From assembly GCA_030615105.1 (NCBI GenBank), contig JAUWZV010000003.1, forward strand, positions 1 through 50,783: a stretch of DNA of 50,783 nt. Direction: 5' to 3'. A program made the position numbers and the translations under genes. The first letter of the stretch is position 1; every line of letters starts with the position of its first letter. This document shows, one piece after another, positions 44,425 to 50,783 of this stretch. This stretch comes from Desulfobacteraceae bacterium. Its GTDB lineage: Bacteria; Desulfobacterota; DSM-4660; Desulfatiglandales; B25-G16. The notes beneath the pieces were generated by a model. The model did not search any database. It was given only the letters and a program-made list of their open reading frames with translations, and was not told the origin of the DNA.

Positions 44425-45329
44425 AGGTTCTGGTTACAGGAGCTACTGGATTTACAGGCAAGAGAGTCCTTCCCCTCCTTGCGGGGAAAGGAGAGATCCG
44501 GTGTTTTGTACGTCCGAATAGCAATGTTCAAAAGATTAAGAAACTTGGTTATGAATTAGCATATGGGGACCTCGCTGATTTAAATGTTCTCAGACGGGCC
44601 ATGTCAGGATGTAATATCCTGATTAATATTGCTTCTCTTGGGTTCGGGCATGCTCCTGGAATTGTGAAAACAGCGGAGAACTCTGGAATAAGAAGAGCAA
44701 TATTCATAAGTACCACAGCTTTGTTTACCCGATTAGATGCCAACTCAAAATCGGTTCGCCAACAAGCAGAGGATTGTATAAAAGCATCGAAGCTTGATTG
44801 GACTATTTTACGCCCGACTATGATTTATGGCGCACCTGCTGATCGCAACATTTGCCGCCTGATTAGGTATCTTCAGCGATGGCCTATTATCCCAATTATT
44901 GGTAACGGCAGATACTTACAACAGCCCGTATATGTTGAGGATGTAGCCAAGGCAATTGTTAATGCCTTAATGACAGAGCGCACGATTGGAAAGTCTTATA
45001 ACATACCGGGTGCAACAGCGCTTACCTTCAATGAGGTAATCGATACAATTTATAAACTATTAGGGCGCAAGGATTACAAAATTCATATGCCAGTTTCACC
45101 AGTTGTAAAAGGCCTCGGTGCTGCGGAGCGCCTTGGCTTGAATTTACCAATTAAGGCTGAACAGATACTAAGACTTAATGAAGACAAAGCCTTTGATTTC
45201 CATGAAGCTGCCAGAGATTTTGGATATGCTCCCCGTTCTTTTGTTGAGGGTATTACCCTAGAGCTTGAGGAAATGGGTATTACTCATTTAGGAAAAGAGC
45301 GGGATCCGAAATATGAAACAATTGAGTAG
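44421..45329 (+). CDS. NAD(P)-dependent sugar epimerase/dehydratase (extended/atypical SDR)
   Basis: 302 residues. VLVTGATGFTGKRVLPLL is the dinucleotide-binding loop. The usual Tyr-x3-Lys catalytic pair is not seen (the region reads AEDCIKASKLDWTILRPTMIYG), placing it with atypical SDRs. QQPVYVEDVAKAIVNAL and YNIPGATALTF fit the sugar-nucleotide branch. TTG 44421 overlaps the preceding stop. It may reduce or dehydrate a hexose nucleotide before the next step, or act as a quinovosamine/fucosamine-type reductase next to a WbpL-like transferase; the latter is inference from context. Confidence 0.83.
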   Translation: MKVLVTGATGFTGKRVLPLLAGKGEIRCFVRPNSNVQKIKKLGYELAYGDLADLNVLRRAMSGCNILINIASLGFGHAPGIVKTAENSGIRRAIFISTTALFTRLDANSKSVRQQAEDCIKASKLDWTILRPTMIYGAPADRNICRLIRYLQRWPIIPIIGNGRYLQQPVYVEDVAKAIVNALMTERTIGKSYNIPGATALTFNEVIDTIYKLLGRKDYKIHMPVSPVVKGLGAAERLGLNLPIKAEQILRLNEDKAFDFHEAARDFGYAPRSFVEGITLELEEMGITHLGKERDPKYETIE

Positions 45330-45364
45330 CGTTCGTTGAGTTTGGCGTCTGCCTGAAGTTTATC

Positions 45365-46384
45365 TTGGATAAGGTAATGGGATCAGAAAACGGATTTTAC
45401 CTTTTATGTTTGCTCAGTACCACCTTAGGTAGTTTAGGAGCCTGGATCATAGCACATACGGCGTATCAACTTGGACTAATTGACCATCCAAATCAACGGA
45501 GCTCACATCATAGATCAACCCCAAAAGGCGGCGGGATTGGAATCCTTGCCGCCTTTGTGCTCACCTCTTTGTTCATTCAAATCCACTCAACTTTTTGGAT
45601 ACCTACCACTTTGCTTGCTCTGCTAAGCTTTTTTGGGGACAAACTCGATCTTTCCCCAAGGCTTCGTCTGCCTTTGCAGTTCATTGCTGCCATTGCTCTT
45701 CTTACAGGAACGAGGCAATTCCAATTAGGCCAAATAAATGGACTGGTCTTGATTATCCCTCTGGCATTTTTTGCTGTGGGAACCGCCAATCTCTATAATT
45801 TTATGGATGGAATCAATGGCATTTCTGCAATCACTGGCATAGTAGGGTTTGGACTTCTGGCTCTTTCTGACTTCCTTTCAGGAGGTGATAAGTCCTTCGT
45901 AATGCTTTCTATCTGTATCTCCCTTTCCTGTCTTGGATTCTTACCTTTCAATGTGCCGAAGGCTAAGGTCTTCATGGGGGATGTGGGGAGTATTCTTCTT
46001 GGGTTTGTTTTTGCCGGAATGGTGGTTGCGCTTTCAAAAGGTTTTCTGGATTTTGTCTGCCTCACGAGCTTCCTTTTTGCTTTTTATGCAGATGAATTGT
46101 CCACCATGGCTGTTCGCTTAAGAGATGGTGAGAATCTACTCCGCCCTCACCGCAGACATCTCTACCAACTTTTAGCAAACGAAAAAGGGGTCTCTCATTG
46201 GAAGATTTCAGTGGGTTATGGACTGTTTCAGTTGGTTGTGGGCGTTACTGTTCTACTGCTCAAACCTCTTGGAATCCTTGTGATCTTATCGCTTTTAGCG
46301 GCTTATTTTAGCGCTTTTGTTGTGGTCAGTTCGGCGATTCGCAAGAATCTAGCCCCATCATCTCCCAGTCCCCAAGGAAGTTGA
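45365..46384 (+). CDS. WecA/WbpL-type polyprenyl-phosphate sugar-1-phosphate transferase
   Basis: 339 residues with about ten membrane helices. NLYNFMDGINGI, VFMGDVGSILLGF and PHRRHLYQLLANE are conserved cytoplasmic-loop motifs of the family, and PNQRSSHHRSTPKGGGIGIL the first loop. The usual DDxxD motif reads GDKLD here, with the first Asp replaced by Gly. It should transfer a sugar-1-phosphate to undecaprenyl phosphate, starting the repeat unit in the inner membrane. TTG 45365 or ATG 45377 are possible starts. It follows the SDR, the same order as in loci that begin with N-acetyl-fucosamine or quinovosamine. Confidence 0.9.
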   Translation: MDKVMGSENGFYLLCLLSTTLGSLGAWIIAHTAYQLGLIDHPNQRSSHHRSTPKGGGIGILAAFVLTSLFIQIHSTFWIPTTLLALLSFFGDKLDLSPRLRLPLQFIAAIALLTGTRQFQLGQINGLVLIIPLAFFAVGTANLYNFMDGINGISAITGIVGFGLLALSDFLSGGDKSFVMLSICISLSCLGFLPFNVPKAKVFMGDVGSILLGFVFAGMVVALSKGFLDFVCLTSFLFAFYADELSTMAVRLRDGENLLRPHRRHLYQLLANEKGVSHWKISVGYGLFQLVVGVTVLLLKPLGILVILSLLAAYFSAFVVVSSAIRKNLAPSSPSPQGS

Positions 46385-46497
46385 ATGAAGGTGTGTCCAT
46401 ATATACTCCACTTGTGCCTATCCCCCATCATTTTCCCTACTATCACTATAAAGTTCTTTATGCTGTAGGTTGGATGGGATGAATTGAGGAGGTAACA

Positions 46498-46737
46498 GTG
46501 TTTGAAGCAACACCGAAAATGCTGGCAAAGAATTATTTTGCTGATATCATGGGGATTAACCTGGAATTTGCTCTGCAAAATTATGACTGGCAAAGCTGGT
46601 ATCCCATGACAGACAACGGAATCACTGTCACTGGCTTTTGGGATGCAAGGAAACGCGTTGAAATTCCCGAAGGATATGAACTGGACGAAAGCCGCAGATA
46701 TTTAAGGAAGATGACTCGAGATGATAAGCGAGGTTAG
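46498..46737 (+). CDS. Small protein, function not recognised
   Basis: 79 residues from GTG 46498, with a strong GAGGAGG at 46486-46492. It starts FEATPKMLAKNYFADIMG and ends with a charged tail (YELDESRRYLRKMTRDDKRG). There is no signal peptide or membrane segment. A 61-base stretch of the gene (46515-46575) is repeated perfectly at 49303-49363, where the rest of the gene is different, so this looks like the intact copy of a small gene with a broken paralogue. The intron begins about 150 bases further on. Confidence 0.5.
   Translation: MFEATPKMLAKNYFADIMGINLEFALQNYDWQSWYPMTDNGITVTGFWDARKRVEIPEGYELDESRRYLRKMTRDDKRG
46515..46575 (+). repeat. 61-bp direct repeat, left copy
   Basis: A perfect match to 49303-49363, beginning GAAAATGCTGGC and ending TTTGCTCTG; weaker similarity continues for about 15 bases (TTATGACTGG against TTATGATTGG). 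It lies inside the small gene at 46498. Confidence 0.9.
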
Positions 46738-47626
46738 CGAAGACCTCTTTGAGCATGATCTCTTCCTCTGCCGCGTCATGCTAAAGCCCTTTCGCTATTC
46801 TCTTTACGCCTGGGGGCTTATCTGAAGGGGGACGCCCTTAAATTTCTGTACGAGGTCGCGAGACCGTTATCTTGTAACCTGAAAGGAGGTTATCATATCA
46901 ATTGCCCTTTTGGATATGTAGGCAGAGGGCGGGTTCGTGTGGTAACACACGGGCCGAACTTGCCCCGACACGGTGCCGAGACGGCTCGCAGAAATGCGGG
47001 TTTTACCCAGTCAGGGGTGCCGGCCGAAACCGCAGGCCGTAGCATAAAGCGAATGGTGCAGCTTCGTAAAAGGTGACTGGACGGTGATAGCTGGGAGAGT
47101 CTGGTTGAGGGATAAACCCCGCTAAGCGGGGATACACGCCGATCCTCTAGAATTTGGGAGAAGGCCGGAGCCATCAGGGAAGCAAAGGGCGTATGCACCT
47201 GATGGGGACCCGGGGTATGGCCAGTGGCATGCGGTGAAAGATAAGGGAGGTAGGACCTGAGATCCCAGCGTCTCCGCAGGACTCCAACTGCGGTAAACAT
47301 GATTCAAGTGGGGTGAAACCGGCAAGAAACGTGTGAGGGGCGTAGGGAAGTCGGAGTGGCCTTGAAGTGATGAAGGGTAAGATAACATAACTTACCTGGA
47401 GCGTGGGGCCATACTTCGACCGCGTTTGGAAGGTAGGTTGAGGTGTGAAACGGTGTAGATATCTATTTGTAAGGATAAGCAGCGGGTTAGAGGAGTCCCG
47501 CGGAACAAAAACCCAACTGTGGTGGCAGGAGAACGGAGCCATTGCAGGCAAAGAAAAAGGCCGTTCTCGAATTACAAAAGATATATGCATGAGTTACATT
47601 TCTATCCATGAATGTGGTAAGAAGGC

Positions 47627-47899
47627 ATGAGTGCTCAAGGAGCTATTAACATGCGTAATAAGGTTTCTGACTTACAGTCCAAACTATACCATGCAGCGAA
47701 GCAGTCGCTGGATAGGAAATTCGGAGCGCTTTACGATAAGATATATCGTGAAGATGTTATTCTGGAGGCCTGGAAGCGAGGATTTGTCCGGGATCGACTG
47801 CGAATATTCCTGAAGCGGAAGTACAGTGATCAATCGAGGGGCACACGGAGGGTCCACGGCAATCTACCTGTTCGACTGGGATTATACCAGTTCGGTTGA
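47627..47899 (+). pseudogene. Group II intron-encoded protein, in-frame internal deletion
   Basis: 90 residues from ATG 47627 after AAGAAGG. The first 50 (LQSKLYHAAKQSLDRKFGAL, YDKIYREDVILEAWKRG) are the N-terminus of an intron reverse transcriptase. They are joined in frame to the usual C-terminal end (FVRDRLRIFLKRKYSDQ, SRGTRRVHGN, LGLYQFG). The polymerase fingers and palm with YADD, and most of the maturase domain, are missing, about 400 residues. The remaining protein has no catalytic capacity but the frame has stayed open. Confidence 0.8.
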
Positions 47900-47954
47900 T
47901 CGAAGTACTTCAACGACAACGGTTATTGATAAGCCTATGGGGAAGGTCGTCGGT

Positions 47955-47990
47955 GAGCCGTAACGGGGAAAACTCGACTTACGGTTCGAC
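47955..47990 (+). ncRNA. Group II intron domain V
   Basis: GAGCCGTAACGGGGAAAACT then CGACTTACGGTTCGAC. The outer stem pairs AGCCGTA with TACGGTT, the GAAA-like loop is in the centre, and the AGC catalytic triad is at the expected place. It is followed by a G-rich spacer and the domain VI region. Confidence 0.72.
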
Positions 47991-48150
47991 GAGGGGGCTA
48001 AGGGAACGAAGGTATGGAAGTCGGATTGAGGTCCACCGGGAAACCTGTGGAGAAACTACCGAACCCTGGAGCCACTGCACCGAGGTTCTACTCTACAAAT
48101 AACTTCTTACCCATTTACGCTAGAGGCTTGTCCGCCGTCAGTTTGGAGGG

Positions 48151-48427
48151 CCCCGGTTAAATAGTTTCACTGAGTGAAACTTTCTTCGAATTTAACAGGG
48201 CAGGCCCCGGTTAAATAGAAAGACAAAATCCCCGGTGGAATACCCCGAAAGAGTGTCCGCTAAGCAGAATTCCATTGGGCAGACATTTAATTGGGCAGGT
48301 TGGGCAGGCCCCAGTACGATACTCAGTACCTACCCCAGAGGAATAGCTCCACCCCAGTGAAATAGGCTGCGCATTTCACGGGGCAAGCATTCCACCCCAG
48401 TACGATATTCTATACCTACGGGGCAGG
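48151..48427. repeat. Cluster of nested palindromic repeats
   Basis: Units: CCCCGGTTAAAT (48151) to ATTTAACAGGGCAGG (48204), with an inner AGTTTCAC/AGTGAAACT hairpin. CCCCGGTTAAAT (48205) to ATTTAATTGGGCAGG (48299), enclosing CCCCGGTGGAAT (48230) to AATTCCATTGGGCAG (48282). CCCCAGTACGAT (48309) to CCTACCCC (48336). CCCCAGAGGAAT (48333), enclosing a complete CCCCAGTGAAAT to ATTTCACGGGG (48352-48383). CCCCAGTACGAT to CCTACGGGGCAGG (48395-48427). The outer C and G arms are constant, while inner stems change together on both sides. Confidence 0.85.
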
Positions 48428-48800
48428 CAGGGCGGGCGGGGCAGGCGGGGTAAACACTTTTGGGTAAATTGCGACTATGCCTTTTATACCCAATCCACTT
48501 GTTAGGGGGTCTTCATTCATATTCTGCTTTGTCAACCTGGCAGCATTGGTGGGGGTGGCTGGGTTTGTGATGGAGAAGAAGACGCGGCGATAGAAGCCGG
48601 TAAGGTACCACCGTTGGGCCTAAGACAAAGCGCATGGAGTATCAGGCGATCTTAGGAAGGTGGCAGGAAGTAGGATGGAAGGCGCAGGTCACAAAGAGCA
48701 GGGGGCATGGGAAAAGAAGGTATAGATTAAAGCTGAAGACTCAAAGTTGGAGAAACTCGGGGATTCCGAATTATGGAATCAAGGAATTCAGAATTGATAT
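48428..48800. other. Gene-free stretch after the palindrome cluster
   Basis: Begins with a G/C-rich tract of GGGCGGGCGGGGCAGGCGGGG type (48430-48450). The rest holds no recognisable gene; an 86-codon frame at 48634-48894 overlaps the minus-strand HTH gene and has no support. GATTCCGAATTATGGAATC near 48760-48780 is a small inverted repeat. Confidence 0.5.
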
Positions 48801-49097
48801 TCATAGTCTTTTTGCAGATTCTTTTGTGACATGGGCTTTTTTAAGTTCCTTGAGATCCCTCACGTCGAATGTATATGCCCTGCCTATTTTGTAGGCTAAT
48901 ATTCGACCTGTTTTAACCCATCTTCTAAGGGTCACAGATGACACTCCGAGATACTCCGATGCCTGTTTTAGATTAAACGGCTTTCTTGCAATTTCATCCT
49001 GCCATCGTTCTATGTACAGAATCTCAGGGGCATCCGGATGAGGGCCCTTTATTCCAAACTCTATAATATGGCGTGCAACTTTCTCTCTATCGTTCAT
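48801..49097 (-). CDS. HTH excisionase-type DNA-binding protein
   Basis: 98 residues from ATG 49097 (minus strand), after AGAAGG; GTG 49103 is an alternative. The C-terminal half has a MerR-like helix-turn-helix of the excisionase family: FNLKQASEYLGVSSVTLRRWVKTGRILAYKIGRAYTFDVRDL. The N-terminal half (DREKVARHIIEFGIKGPH) is not recognised. It overlaps the upstream transposase-like frame (49087-49302) by 11 bases, so both are translated together. Likely a regulator or directionality factor of a local mobile element. Confidence 0.75.
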   Translation of the reverse strand: MNDREKVARHIIEFGIKGPHPDAPEILYIERWQDEIARKPFNLKQASEYLGVSSVTLRRWVKTGRILAYKIGRAYTFDVRDLKELKKAHVTKESAKRL

Positions 49098-49302
49098 GGG
49101 CACCTTCTTTCACCTGGTTGCGGATACGGGCCAGATCGGTGGAATACAGTCCCTCCCTTCTCAAAATTTTCCCCACCGGGGTTTTCCCGGTTTGGGACTC
49201 CAAAAATATCTGGAACTTCTTTTCGGGGGATAGAAAACCCCTTTTCCTTTTACCTTCAGCAAAGAGGGGGCTCAGCACTTTTTTTTCCTTGGTCACACTC
49301 AT
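49087..49302 (-). CDS. Transposase-like HTH protein, short
   Basis: 71 residues on the minus strand from ATG 49302. FLSPEKKFQIFLESQTGKTP then VGKILRREGLYSTDLARIR resembles the N-terminal DNA-binding part (OrfA) of IS3-type transposases, but the C-terminal part is cut at HER and stop. The ATG is directly at the edge of the 61-bp direct repeat (49303), so the N-terminus may also be truncated. It overlaps the excisionase-type gene by 11 bases. Probably a remnant of a larger element. Confidence 0.6.
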   Translation of the reverse strand: MSVTKEKKVLSPLFAEGKRKRGFLSPEKKFQIFLESQTGKTPVGKILRREGLYSTDLARIRNQVKEGAHER

Positions 49303-49429
49303 GAAAATGCTGGCAAAGAATTATTTTGCTGATATCATGGGGATTAACCTGGAATTTGCTCTGGAAGCTTATGATTGGGAAGGAAGAAGGGAAACCGGAG
49401 AAGGGAGTCTGAGAGTCGGACACATGTGA
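49301..49429 (+). pseudogene. Truncated copy of the small gene at 46498
   Basis: ATG 49301 reads KMLAKNYFADIMGINLEFAL exactly as the gene at 46498, then EAYDWEGRRE diverges and TGA at 49427-49429 ends the frame, so the tail YELDESRRYLRKM is missing. It has no Shine-Dalgarno site of its own. Confidence 0.65.
49303..49363 (+). repeat. 61-bp direct repeat, right copy
   Basis: Identical to 46515-46575. The repeats are about 2.8 kb apart and bracket the group II intron, the palindrome cluster and the HTH and transposase-like genes. Confidence 0.9.
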
Positions 49430-49443
49430 AATAGCTTCCACGA

Positions 49444-49725
49444 CTAAACTTCTATCCGTTTCTTGATGAGCCTGTAAACTTCTTTTCTGTGAATTATACC
49501 GAAGATAAAAATACTGTCACTGGAAACTTTGAAAACAACACGGTAATCTCCGACTCTCAACTTCCAGTATCCTTTGAGGGTTCTTCGCAACGGCTTTCCA
49601 TAGGTTTCAGGTTGCATGGCAAGACGATCTTCGATGGCTCTCTTGATCCTGCCCTTGTTTCTCGCATCAATTTTAGGCAGGTCAGATCTTTTAACATCCG
49701 GATGGTATTTGAGTTTGTATGCCAT
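49444..49725 (-). CDS. RelE-family toxin
   Basis: About 93 residues from ATG 49725 (AYKLKYHPDVKRSDLPKID); an upstream ATG at 49758 gives a longer form overlapping the antitoxin by ten bases. AIEDRLAMQPETYGKPLRRT and LKGYWKLRVGDYRVVFKV, ending in FGIIHRKEVYRLI, are the conserved RelE core. These toxins usually cleave mRNA on the ribosome; here the end has the basic HRKEVY region. It pairs with the antitoxin at 49749-49976. Confidence 0.85.
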   Translation of the reverse strand: MAYKLKYHPDVKRSDLPKIDARNKGRIKRAIEDRLAMQPETYGKPLRRTLKGYWKLRVGDYRVVFKVSSDSIFIFGIIHRKEVYRLIKKRIEV

Positions 49726-49748
49726 TGCCTTTCCACAAGAGCCGAATC

Positions 49749-49976
49749 TTAAGACCATACATCATCATGGGTTAGCGCCTTAGAGTCATTCCATGATTTT
49801 TCCCTTTTTTCGGCAAATCCAGAAAGGGCAATATCCTCTTGAATCTCCAGGGCCTCTTTGAGCAAATCCCTGACCTTGGCGGACAATGAGACATTATCCT
49901 TTTCTGCCAGAAGTCGGACATCCTGGTAAAGCAAATTGTTCAGGACTACATTTATACGTGGATTCTGAGCCGGCAT
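49749..49976 (-). CDS. Antitoxin, ribbon-helix-helix type
   Basis: 75 residues on the minus strand from ATG 49976, after GGAGG (49984-49988). RINVVLNNLLYQDVRLLAEKDNVSLSAKVRDLLKEAL is a ribbon-helix-helix pattern, and the acidic C-terminus (SWNDSKALTHDDVWS) should bind the toxin. It is first in the operon and would also repress the operon. The stop lies within the longer toxin frame. Confidence 0.8.
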   Translation of the reverse strand: MPAQNPRINVVLNNLLYQDVRLLAEKDNVSLSAKVRDLLKEALEIQEDIALSGFAEKREKSWNDSKALTHDDVWS

Positions 49977-50040
49977 GGTCTTTTCCTCCAGATAAAATTA
50001 AATTTAAGTGTAACATCGGTGATACACCATGTCAAATTAA

Positions 50041-50460
50041 AAATGGGTTGGGAGGCGATTTACTAATTACTACCAGCAGGCGTTTGGCGATATTCCAGGG
50101 ATTGACTTTATGCCAGAAGCTCCCTATGGGAAATTGAATTGCTGGCTTACGGTGGTTTTAATTACGCCGGAGAAGTTTGGGGCGGACCGGGAAGCTGTGC
50201 GGATAGCTTTGGATGAAGAAAATATCGAGGCAAGGCCGGTGTGGAAACCGATGCATCTTCAACCTGTATTCCAGGTTGAAGCTGAAAGCTCAAAGCCGAA
50301 AGACCAAAGCAATTCTAAAAGTAGATACAGTGCAAGAGCGGTTGGGGGAGAGGTGGCTGAGGATTTATTCAACCGTGGCCTTTGTCTCCCTTCCGGCACT
50401 GCCATGGCCGAACAAGACCTCAACCGCGTCATTGACATCATCAAACACTGCCATCGGTAA
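50041..50460 (+). pseudogene. DegT/DnrJ-type aminotransferase, C-terminal remnant
   Basis: The frame open from 50041 reads GRRFTNYYQQAFGDIPGIDF then MPEAPYGKLNCWLTVVLI, RPVWKPMHLQPVF and GLCLPSGTAMAEQDLNRVI, the C-terminal third of a sugar aminotransferase of the LegC/PglE type. The PLP-lysine half is missing, and a stop (50038-50040) lies directly ahead. The stretch AESSKPKDQSNSKSRYS is a low-complexity insert. It is probably a relict of another polysaccharide gene; a start at ATG 50110 is possible for a non-functional peptide. Confidence 0.75.
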
Positions 50461-50783
50461 CCCCCCTTCCCCTCCTATACCCTTTACCCATTTCTGCTTA
50501 AGGTTTACCCGCCGTTATTGTGGCGGGCTGTTTTGGGTAATTTTTTGAAAGCAGTTTAGAAAAGGATTACAATAGGCAGCGGTTTGTTGCGAATTTTTCC
50601 CAAAAAGGAGAAAGACATCATTGAAAATTACCGAATGCTTGTGGCTAGCCCAAGTTTACAAATTATGACGACTTATTATACATAAATTGAGTTAAATAAA
50701 CAACTTAGCCGTCGTAATGTGTTAGCCCTAACAATATGGTGATTTTATTAGCATATAACTACTGATTATTGTTGACATAACTG
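50461..50783. other. Gap without a supported gene at the window end
   Basis: AAAAAGGAGAAAGACATCATTG at 50602-50623 looks like a ribosome site before TTG 50622, but the frame ends after 15 codons (KITECLWLAQVYKL). ATTATGACGAC near 50663 and GTCGTAAT near 50713 form an imperfect inverted repeat. Another element or gene probably begins here. Confidence 0.4.

Larger units (their letters stand above)
46880..48096 (+). mobile_element. Group II intron with deleted reverse transcriptase
   Basis: About 740 bases of structured, G-rich sequence (46900-47600, with GGAGAAGGC, GTGAAACCGGC and similar ribozyme-like segments) precede an intron-encoded-protein frame. Then come a domain V-like stem (47955-47990, GAGCCGTAA to TTACGGTTC) and a 3' end near GGTTCTACTCTAC (48096). 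This is the order domains I-III, IV with ORF, V, VI. The 5' splice site could not be fixed, so the left edge is approximate. Minus-strand frames here are structural shadows. Confidence 0.75.

Noticed and set aside
46893..47590. Three overlapping minus-strand frames of 88-138 codons
   Set aside because: They lie across the structured RNA part of the group II intron, have no ribosome sites and no protein-like features; they are shadows of G-rich ribozyme sequence.
48151..48427. CRISPR array
   Set aside because: Repeats are palindromes of variable spacing nested in one another, with no regular unique spacers and no cas genes nearby.
48634..48894. 86-codon plus-strand frame
   Set aside because: It overlaps the HTH gene on the other strand and has repetitive, compositionally odd residues and no start signal.
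49489..49752. 87-codon plus-strand frame
   Set aside because: It is the exact antisense of the RelE toxin gene, which has clear family motifs.
50725..50783. Integron attC-like GTTAGCCC/TAAC motif
   Set aside because: Only short core-like words are present; no paired core sites or imperfect inverted stem of the right length could be laid out.

Overview
This window reads as a large surface- or exopolysaccharide biosynthesis locus (about positions 3-46400, essentially all on the plus strand) followed by a mobile-element and repeat-rich accessory tail (46400-50783). No rRNA, tRNA or housekeeping gene is visible. The gene families (many GT4 glycosyltransferases, cobalamin-type radical SAM proteins, WbqC, GxxExxY, GIY-YIG, PaaK/CapK-like ligase) and the dense short palindromes point to a Gram-negative environmental bacterium. 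A deltaproteobacterial (Desulfobacterota-type) host is my best guess, by inference only.

Layout. 3-7250: glycosyltransferases, a cobalamin-type radical SAM protein, a frameshifted polysaccharide deacetylase and a formyltransferase. 7357-13431: a compact nucleotide-sugar modification block (2-epimerase, PIG-L deacetylase, DegT aminotransferase, WbqC, methyltransferase, radical SAM). 13817-24249: radical SAM, methyltransferases alternating with glycosyltransferases (two methyltransferases frameshifted), and a SPASM-type radical SAM protein. 24410-30367: an IS3 remnant, methyltransferase, glycosyltransferase, CapK-like ligase, D-glucuronyl C5-epimerase-like protein and a broken aspartic protease pair. 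30653-37177: a 989-residue exported protein of unknown family, a fourth cobalamin-type radical SAM protein, a methyltransferase and a glycosyltransferase. 37178-39580: degraded GxxExxY genes, a toxin-antitoxin pair, a GIY-YIG gene framed by palindrome arms, and nested palindromes. 39586-46384: wecB, a GNAT protein, a deacetylase, a heparinase-like gene fused to a second wecB fragment, an SDR and a WecA/WbpL-type initiating transferase. 46498-50783: a group II intron with its reverse transcriptase deleted, a palindrome cluster, HTH and transposase-like genes, a second toxin-antitoxin pair and an aminotransferase remnant.

How the genes could work together: the polyprenyl-phosphate transferase starts the chain. 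The epimerases, aminotransferase, PIG-L and formyltransferase make amino- and N-acyl sugars. About nine glycosyltransferases assemble the repeat unit; methyltransferases and radical SAM enzymes decorate it. The C5-epimerase-like, deacetylase, heparinase-like and exported proteins would act on the polymer. No Wzx flippase, Wzy polymerase or ABC exporter is encoded here.

Most interesting: a family of short palindromes whose inner stems change together on both arms, and which insert inside one another. The GIY-YIG nuclease gene at 38901-39223 lies exactly between two such arms, and its last codons (Tyr-Leu-Thr-Gly-stop) are themselves the right arm. This suggests a nuclease-bearing parent element with MITE-like derivatives. 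Several genes carry single indels at short repeats; these may be assembly errors, natural decay or phase switching, and I cannot tell which from one sequence.
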